Below are positions 57,384 through 64,000 of a stretch of DNA of 64,000 nt, in pieces. Within the stretch, counting starts at the first letter, position 1; every line of letters starts with the position of its first letter. The DNA lies in NCBI GenBank assembly GCA_031216915.1, contig CM062297.1, forward strand, positions 364,635,704-364,699,703, read 5' to 3'. The position numbers and the translations under genes were made by a program. The stretch comes from Pictodentalium vernedei. Taxonomy: Eukaryota > Mollusca > Scaphopoda > Dentaliida > Dentaliidae. Below the pieces are notes generated by a model, which saw nothing but the letters and a program-made list of their open reading frames with translations, made no database searches and was not told the DNA's origin.

Positions 57384-58552
57384 CCGCTCAGGATCACCGA
57401 TCCAATGTCGAGTTGTGACCTTGACCTTTGACCTGGCGAGTCCAAGGTCAATAGGGTTCTTCCTCGCACCAAGGCCAACACACCTATGAAGTTTCATGAC
57501 TCTAGGTTGAACCACTATCAAGTTCTCATCCGGAAACCAATTGTTGCGATATACTATGTTCAAGGTCACTGTGACCTTGACCTTTGACCTGGTGAGTCCA
57601 ACATCAATAGGGTTCTTCCTCGCACCCTGGCCATCACGCCTGTAAAGTTTCATGACTCTAGGTTGAACCACTATCAAGTTATCATCCGGAAACCAATTGT
57701 TGCGATATACTATGTTCAAGGTCACTGTGACCTTGACCTTTGACCTGGTGAGTCCAAGATCAATAGGGTTCTTCCTCGCACCAAGGCCAACACACCTATG
57801 AAGTTTCATGACTCTAGGATGAACCACTATCAAGTTATCATCCGGAAACCAATTGTGGCGATATACTATGTTCAAGGTCACTGTGACCTTGACCTTTGAC
57901 CTGGTGAGTCCAAGATCAACAGGGTTCTTCCTCGCACCAAGGCCAACACACCTATAAAGTTTCATGACTCTAGGTTGAACCACTATCAAGTTATCATCCG
58001 GAAACCAATTGTTGCGATATACTATGTTCAAGGTCACTGTGACCTTGACCTTTGACCTGGTGAGTCCAAGATCAATAGGGTTCTTCCTCGCACCAAGGCC
58101 AACACACCTATGAAGTTTCATGACTCTAGGTTGAAACACTATCAAGTTATCATCCGGAAACCAATTGTTGCGATATACTATGTTAAAGGTCACTGTGACC
58201 TTGACCTTTGACGTAGCGAGTCCAAAATCAATAGGGTTCTTCCCCTCACCAAGGCCAATCTACCTATGAAGTTTCATGAATGTGAGTTGAACCGTTATCA
58301 AGTTATCATCCGGAAACCAATTGTTTAAGATTTACTATGTTCAAGGTCACTGTGACCTTGACCTTCGACGTAGCATGTCCAAAATCAATAGGGTTCTTCC
58401 TCCCACCAAGACCAACCTACGTATGAAGTTTAATGAATGTGAGTTGAACCACTCTCAAGTTATCATCCGGAAACCAATTGTTTACGCCCGCCCGCCCGCC
58501 CGCCATTCACCAAACTATAAGTCGAGTTTGACTTCGTCACAACTCGACTAAT
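57384..58552 (+). mobile_element. Hairpin-ended element with 156-bp tandem array
   Basis: The 5' palindrome is GGATCACCGATCC. Seven units of 156 bp (starts 57405, 57561, 57717, 57873, 58029, 58185, 58342) read CAAGGTCACTGTGACCTTGA...TATCATCCGGAAACCAATTG. They are followed by (CGCC)n and a 3' hairpin GTTTGAC / GTCACAAC, then TCGACTAA. The unit is a multiple of three, so a 275-codon minus-strand frame stays open across units; I regard this as a by-product, not a gene. Confidence 0.85.
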
Positions 58553-58739
58553 AAATACCGAAATAAGCGGTATTTTGATTTGGTTTCGGTACGGTTTTTG
58601 GTATTCCTATAATACCGAAACCATACCGAAAATTCGGTATACCGCACAGCACTAATCAGGGCAAGTCCTCCTGGATGCAATTTTTTTCAGCAGATTATAC
58701 ATACTTTGATTTATAGAGAGTTACAGTTACTGAATCGGA

Positions 58740-59210
58740 ATTAAAACAAAAGTCGGAAATTCGGGGGTAAAGTGAACAAAAATATCATTGTGGAGAAATA
58801 TTTAGTATTCAAGTTACCTATACACTTAAACATTAATTTATTCATTAAAAACCAGTTCATCCAAGGACGATTCGTCCAGAACATTTTGTCCCAAAAAAAT
58901 GACAACCAAATATCGGGATGATTCGTCCCAACAACTTTTTTCAGAGTATCGAGAAAATTCATCCCAAATTAATTTTTTTTTAATGTCAGGACGATTCATC
59001 GGATCCCAACATTTATTTTCATGGTATCAGGGCAAATCATCTTGGACACAATTTTTCAGCAGATTATACTTGATTAAAAGTGAGTTATTGAATCTGAATC
59101 AACACGAAAGTCAGCAATTTCTGGAGTTAAAGTGAACAAAAATATCATTGTGGAGAAATATTTAGTTACCTTTACAATTAAACATTAATTTATTCATTTG
59201 TACTAAATGC
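58740..59210. repeat. Direct repeat, ~357-bp spacing
   Basis: GTGAACAAAAATATCATTGT, GGAGAAATATTTAGT and AACATTAATTTATTCATT recur at 58772 and 59131, separated by the GACGATTC repeat. Confidence 0.8.
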
Positions 59211-59352
59211 TTGATATCTTGACCGTCAATAAAGTGTAAATCACCGGTGTTTTTTTCTTTATAAATAAATCGGGGCTGCATTCGGTAATAGGACAAAGCT
59301 TCCTAAACCACCAATACCTCAGTAACCTGTGACGTCAGAGCTTTTGTAATTA

Positions 59353-60486
59353 AAGTGTCAATGACGCTGTAGCTTAACTTGACTGTGTGTTGTGTTTGAT
59401 GAAAAGGATAATGTTCAATGTTTATGAAAGGATTATGAAATACGACAAGAATTGTGATAATTGAGAATATATTAATTTCTGTTCCCTGTATGCAATGTTT
59501 TCAATAAAAATAATTTGAGGTGTACACTGTACTAAACAACTGAGGGGTGGGTTCATATGAGCCTCACAGTTAAAGCATGTCAACCAAAGACAGTTACCAA
59601 GTTACAGTGAAATTATTCTAAAAAGAGTTATCCTATCAAGCTACAATGAAATCCCTTCATAAATACAGCCAGTAGACTGTGATAAAGGTTTTCGGGCTTT
59701 GGGCCAGTGTAGCCATCACGGCTGACCGATCGCAACCAAAAGGGGGCGTCCTCATCTAGACATTACACTGAGTCATCCTACCAAATTACAATGAAATCCC
59801 TTCATAAATATGACCTGAAGTCTGTGCTAAAGGTTTCCGGGTTTTGGGCCCGGGCAGCGGCATGGTTGAATGGTTGCGACCAAAAGGGGCCGTTCTCATC
59901 TAGACATTATATGGAGTCATCCTACCAAGTTACAATGAAATCCCTCCATAAATACAAACTGTAGACTGTGCTAAAGGTTTTCGGGTTTTGGACTCGGGCA
60001 GCCGTCAGGGTTGACATATCGCGACCAAATGGGGAGGTTCTCATCTAGACATCGTACAGTGAGTGTCATCCTACCAAGTTACCATGAAATCCCTCCTTAT
60101 TAAATATGACCTGTAAACTGTGCTAAAAGTGTTTTGGTTTTGGGCTTGTGCAGCCATCATGGTTGACAGATCATGACCAAAAGGGAATGTCCTCATCTAG
60201 ACATTATCTGGAGTCATCGTACCAAGTTACAATGAAATTCCTTCATAAATACGACCTATAGACTGCGCTAAAGGTTTTGGGGTTGGGCAGTTATCACGGT
60301 TGACCGATTGCGACCAAAAGGGGACGTTCTCATCTAGACATGACCTCAAACCTGCATATGAAATTTTGTGATGATTGGACAAGAACTACAGGTGTAGTCT
60401 GTGCTAAAGGAAAATGCTCACAGACTAACAGACTTCCACACATGTGATGACAATAGCTTATCTTGACTTTGTCAAGTTAAGCTAAA
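59353..60486 (+). mobile_element. Hairpin-ended tandem-repeat element, ~146-bp unit
   Basis: The 5' end AAAGTGTCAATGACGCTGTA, then GCTTAACTTG, is the same palindrome type as the 29.3-kb family. The body is different: five units start near 59647, 59789, 59937, 60084 and 60230 (TGAAATCCCTTCATAAATAC, CTCATCTAGACATTA). The 3' hairpin CTTGAC-TTT-GTCAAG is followed by TTAAGCTAA. Confidence 0.85.
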
Positions 60487-61300
60487 AATTACCGAAGCCA
60501 CCAAAGCTGGAAATAGCAACAGCTTGTGTTAGCAACAAAATTTGTTGAAAATGCGGAAGTGAATTGAAATCTTAAATTTTCAAATATGTGGATTTTTAAA
60601 ACAAGAAAGCTGTTTTAGTCTATTATTTTCTTATAAATTCTATATTTATTATGTTTAGATATATGCTCCAGATCTCCTTTTTGTACAAGATCATTGTTCT
60701 GTTGCGGTGATTTTTGATAGTGGCACTGCCACTAATTTAGGAACAATTGGGAGACCTTCCGCAATCTTGAAATTGGCATTGGCAAAAAAAAACTCCACAC
60801 TCGAGAGAATGTCAGCTTTGGTGAAATTCACTACAGAAAGGAATTGTCGAATTTGACCAAAGCTCACAGGGACCAACCAGTTTTTACAGGTCTTGGAATG
60901 TACTAGTGGGTCCCGGCCACTTTGGAGGATAACTGAACACACCCCAGATCATTAGCCAATTTAAAAATGGCAGACAAGGGGGACAGTCTTGATTTATTTA
61001 CATAGGAAATGACTGTGATTTACACTTTATTAACGGCCGAAATATCAGACATTCCGCAGGAACATATAATTTGGTGATTCTTACATGTAATTGTCAAGAT
61101 ATGTTGAATTTGAATAATTTTTTCAAACTTAGAGATATTTTTCCTCTTGAATGACCCTCCCAAGCTGTTGATTTTCACAGTAATTCAGATATTTCATGTC
61201 AGAACTTGATGAAGGCGAACTGTAATCTGGAATGTGAGGTAACTGTCACAACACTGACCAAGTTCTCCCCCACCAATATCTGGAGAGAAATCATTTTCAA
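60487..61300. other. No gene recognised
   Basis: A minus-strand open segment at 60691-60942 (SFGQIRQFLSVVNFTKADIL) looks mildly protein-like but has no recognisable family or clear splice sites. Confidence 0.35.
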
Positions 61301-61311
61301 AATAACCATAC

Positions 61312-61400
61312 ATGTACAGTACAGCCACCGTGGACTGGTCACTTTCCACAGGTGGGCAATATTTCCATGGACACAATAATATTTGATTCCAATAGAGTGT
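61312..61400. mobile_element. Fragment of the CAGTACAG MITE
   Basis: TACAGTACAGCCACCGTGGA, CTTTCCACAGGTGGGCAATA and CAATAATATTTGATTCC correspond to one end of 52879-53143, in inverted order. Confidence 0.6.
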
Positions 61401-61626
61401 TCAGTCATGTGATGTCATCGCGTAGTCATTGTGAAAATTTCCAATTTTTCAACTTCAATTGCTTGTAAAAAAATAAATAAAATTGTAGATGGCCACACGG
61501 CAATACGTTTGTTAATAAAATATCCATAAACAAGTGGGTCTACAAGAAATTCTATAATTGTATGTATTTTCTTTTCGTAAGTCCTTTAAACTCAACGAGT
61601 CGACATTTTCTCGCATTTCGCATTTA

Positions 61627-61674
61627 TTTATTTATTGGTGTCACATATTTCTGCACAATGGCTAATCATGACCA
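61627..61674 (-). mobile_element. 48-bp SINE stub with perfect 17-bp target duplication
   Basis: Only the tail of the SINE family is present (TTTATTTATTGGTG, TCACATATTTCTGCACAATG, GCTAATCATGACC). It is flanked by CTCGCATTTCGCATTTA at 61610-61626 and 61675-61691. This is the product of extreme 5' truncation during target-primed reverse transcription. Confidence 0.92.
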
Positions 61675-61691
61675 CTCGCATTTCGCATTTA

Positions 61692-62700
61692 TGACCCGCG
61701 TTTTTTGTAAACAATTGATTTCCCCCTCTCGTGCTTCTGATGATTTACGCTGGAGGATACGTAAAAAACGGTAATATACAATAAAATGAGGCACCCAATG
61801 GGATTCCTGAGACTTTGCTCTTTATCATGGGGTATCGTACTTTTCGGATCAATATTTTACCATTTTTCTGACATAATAAAGTTTTTGGAACGATTTTTCC
61901 ACGTCCAAAAAAATATTTATCAAAAAGTACGGTACCTGGTAATGATAATTTGAATATGTTCTTTCCATTTATGAAGATTTTAAAATGATGCACCCAAGCA
62001 CCTCCAGCAGAAACTCCGCCAAAAATTGTTGCTACTTTCGGATTGACCCACTTTTGCGTCACGCAGAGGTTGTTGTGTACTAATTTTGTCAGGGAAAGAC
62101 CGTTTGAAATACCATTTGATGTCTTCGCGTTGTGATTGCAAGAGAAAATTAACAACACGCCCGAAGTTTGGATACACGTTTTTTCTTTGAATATAAAATT
62201 ATTCAGAAAATAGTTCATAACTTTGATTCATTTTAAAGATATATTTTAAATAAAAAATGAGACAGACCAGAAGGTGAAATTGTTGTCGTTTTTGATCAGT
62301 CCGATCAAACAACACGCAGTCTCCAAGGGTTTTCTCAATTTCACTTTTCGGGCAACCAGCTGAACGGGCCAGCAAATTAAAATGTCGCAACAAAAGTTAT
62401 TAATTGCATAAATTGATACTGAATTCATTTTTAATCTGGTCCCACATGTTTTTACATGACGTTTAACAACCAGTCGGTATCTGGATAGGAAAACTTGTGA
62501 TGGAATCCAAATGCACTATTCAAAATTGCAGAAAAGACCACATAAAATTAAGCAAAATAGCATCCTAATCCACTTGCAAATACAACCATAGATTTGGGTT
62601 TTGGAGTGTGTGTGTGGGGAGAGGGGAGGGGGCTGCCCCCAAACATTTTCCAACCCACATGGAACTGGAATTTAAGTTGAATGAGTATATTTGTTGTGCC
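61692..62700. other. No gene recognised
   Basis: A 157-codon minus-strand open frame (61745-62218) has no supporting homology that I can name. Flanking sequence is AT-rich. Confidence 0.35.
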
Positions 62701-62703
62701 GCT

Positions 62704-62704
<1 letters not shown>

Positions 62705-62736
<32 letters not shown>
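62705..62736. repeat. Uninterrupted 32-nt C run
   Basis: Pure C tract followed by AACAAAAAAAATTTTG; possible i-motif or G-quadruplex on the other strand, or assembly-sensitive sequence. Confidence 0.95.
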
Positions 62737-62738
<2 letters not shown>

Positions 62739-62739
62739 C

Positions 62740-64000
62740 AAAAAAAATTTTGAAAAATGCAACCATATGTAGGCCTTCTTGCAAATACAACCAGTGATAT
62801 GGTTATTATGCAGGCGGTGTGGGTTTTGGATGCCCAACCCAAATCCCATCACAGATTCCTGAGTATGGAAGTCCGGAAACTTAAAAGTGGTAAAAAATCA
62901 GAAATTTTCACTAAAAAATTGGAAAACAATCTTTTCTCGCTGATAAGAATTCATCATGATTTGGAAATAGTCAAACACAAAAAGAAAAGACGCAGTCAGA
63001 AATTCGCACTTCCAAGACCATGAGAAATAGTTGAAAGGGGTAATTGCATTCACCTTGCTTTTCATCCAATTGTTAATTGTAATTACTGAAAGTACTGTAA
63101 GAAAAGCTCTTGGTGGATGGGGAGTGGGGGTGTTATATGGGATAAACTGGAATTTCACAAGACCATAAAAAATATAGGAGGTAGTGGCAGGTAACTAGAT
63201 TTTTGGTGAATAGTAATTACAGAAATGTAAGTGACCCACTCAAAAAAATCGTGAAGTTTTTAATCACATCATTTCTGGCCAAGGATCCAGGACAAATAGA
63301 GGACATTCCATGAAAGCGAGAGCTTTTATGAAGGTAACAGACTGGTCTCGAGTCAGTTCCCAGCCTTTATCATACTACACTACTGCACGAGCGACCATGA
63401 CATGAATATCCCAGGTCCACGATATTTTTACTCAAGATCTAAGAGAAGTCGCTGACTAATATTGGCGATTGTTTCTCGAGTCAATGTCCGACACGATATT
63501 AAAATTGCCATGATTCACGGTCAAACAGATTACAGCTGTACTACATGTAGTAATTAATTTCTAGGGCACCTGAACGAGAGGGATGTGGATGTACTTATTG
63601 TCATATTTTGCACAACTCACAATTTTGTGGTCGAAATACATGTATAACGCAACAAACTCAACTCGACGAAATGACGTTGGCCTTACCATTACCAACACTC
63701 ATAAAATATTTATGTTTTTAATCCGAAAGAATATTTTTTTTCAGATTCCGACAAATTGCAACATTCTGACACAAGTGTACATAAATTTGATTCGGATTTC
63801 GGAAAATTATTGATGGCTGGTTATCATTCTAACATTTTATGACATCAACATGCAGTAGTTTATTTGGTCTAATCTATTTCACAATTAATGCCGAGATTAT
63901 GCTCCCTGGAGTTAATCTCTTTCACTCCAAATGTCTTGTCCAATTTAATTATTGCTTTCATCTGTCCGCGTAATATCGGGTGGGTTTAATACTTTTGCCT
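62740..64000. other. No gene seen
   Basis: Unassigned sequence without convincing coding frames or recognised repeats. Confidence 0.45.

Larger units (their letters stand above)
53725..58654. mobile_element. hAT-like DNA transposon with 8-bp target duplication
   Basis: The left end TAGAACTGTGCAGTAT and right complement TAGTGCTGTGCGGTAT are followed by GGTTTCGGTA-rich subterminal repeats. A perfect 8-bp duplication ATCAGGGC lies at 53717-53724 and 58655-58662. A second copy of the flanking repeat (59027-59060) reads through the empty site. No hAT transposase is recognisable; the inside contains a second TIR element and a tandem-repeat element. Confidence 0.88.

Noticed and set aside
57366-58193. 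275-codon minus-strand open frame with a repeated ~52-residue motif
   Set aside because: It coincides exactly with the 156-bp (3 x 52) tandem array of a non-autonomous element; a repeat length divisible by three keeps the frame open without selection.
61745-62218. 157-codon minus-strand open frame with FGGVSAGGAWVHH, recalling carboxylesterase SAGGA motifs
   Set aside because: The surrounding residues do not follow the esterase pattern, there is no continuation in neighbouring frames and the region is AT-rich; probably chance.

Overview
The window looks like a gene-poor, repeat-saturated stretch of a marine invertebrate genome. It is most likely a lophotrochozoan such as a mollusc or brachiopod. 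The evidence is an AT-rich background, frequent ACATGTACATGTA-type runs, and tandem repeats of about 150-160 bp. Many of those repeats contain GTGACCTTGACC or GGACGGACAGACGG and sit inside elements with hairpin ends, a type I associate with bivalves and their relatives. Species cannot be read from the sequence. No complete host gene is visible. The best host-gene candidate is one Lys/His-rich poly-Ser exon with a splice donor (37675-37818, minus).

Layout. 1-732: end of a DIRS-type retroelement with an open Cys-rich gag-like reading frame running off the left edge. 733-8.6 kb: small DNA-transposon relics, a short element carrying 5S-rRNA-like sequence, and a 158-bp tandem array. 8.6-19.3 kb: TTAA- and TA-flanked MITEs, tRNA-headed SINEs, and hairpin-ended tandem-repeat elements. 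19.336-29.100 kb: one large inserted unit with TA target duplication and matching terminal inverted repeats. It split an older repeat and now holds a decayed CR1/L2-type LINE and a short DIRS copy with its own insertions. 29.3-34.0 kb: two hairpin-ended elements inserted among MITEs. 34.372-37.468 kb: a second, 3.1-kb element with the same type of terminal repeats as the large unit. 37.7-39.1 kb: the candidate host exon, a MITE and another tandem-repeat element. 40.27-49.67 kb: a fuller DIRS fossil with reverse-transcriptase and RNase H remnants, itself interrupted by two nested hairpin-ended elements. 49.7-53.7 kb: hairpins, MITEs and a SINE. 53.725-58.654 kb: a hAT-like element with a perfect 8-bp target duplication. 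It contains a second TIR element with a 9-bp duplication and a 156-bp tandem array. 58.7-64 kb: another tandem-repeat element, a 48-bp SINE stub with a 17-bp target duplication, a 32-nt C run, and unassigned sequence.

The most coherent unusual signal is a set of non-autonomous elements with very different bodies but one architecture. Each has a short palindrome near the 5' end, an internal array of ~130-180-bp direct repeats, and a 3' hairpin followed by CTAA. A nested insertion with a readable empty site shows that one of them inserted without a target duplication. This resembles Helitron/Helentron-derived (HINE or pearl-like) elements, but the assignment is inference. A second signal is the depth of nesting: several insertion events can be ordered in time from the sequence alone.
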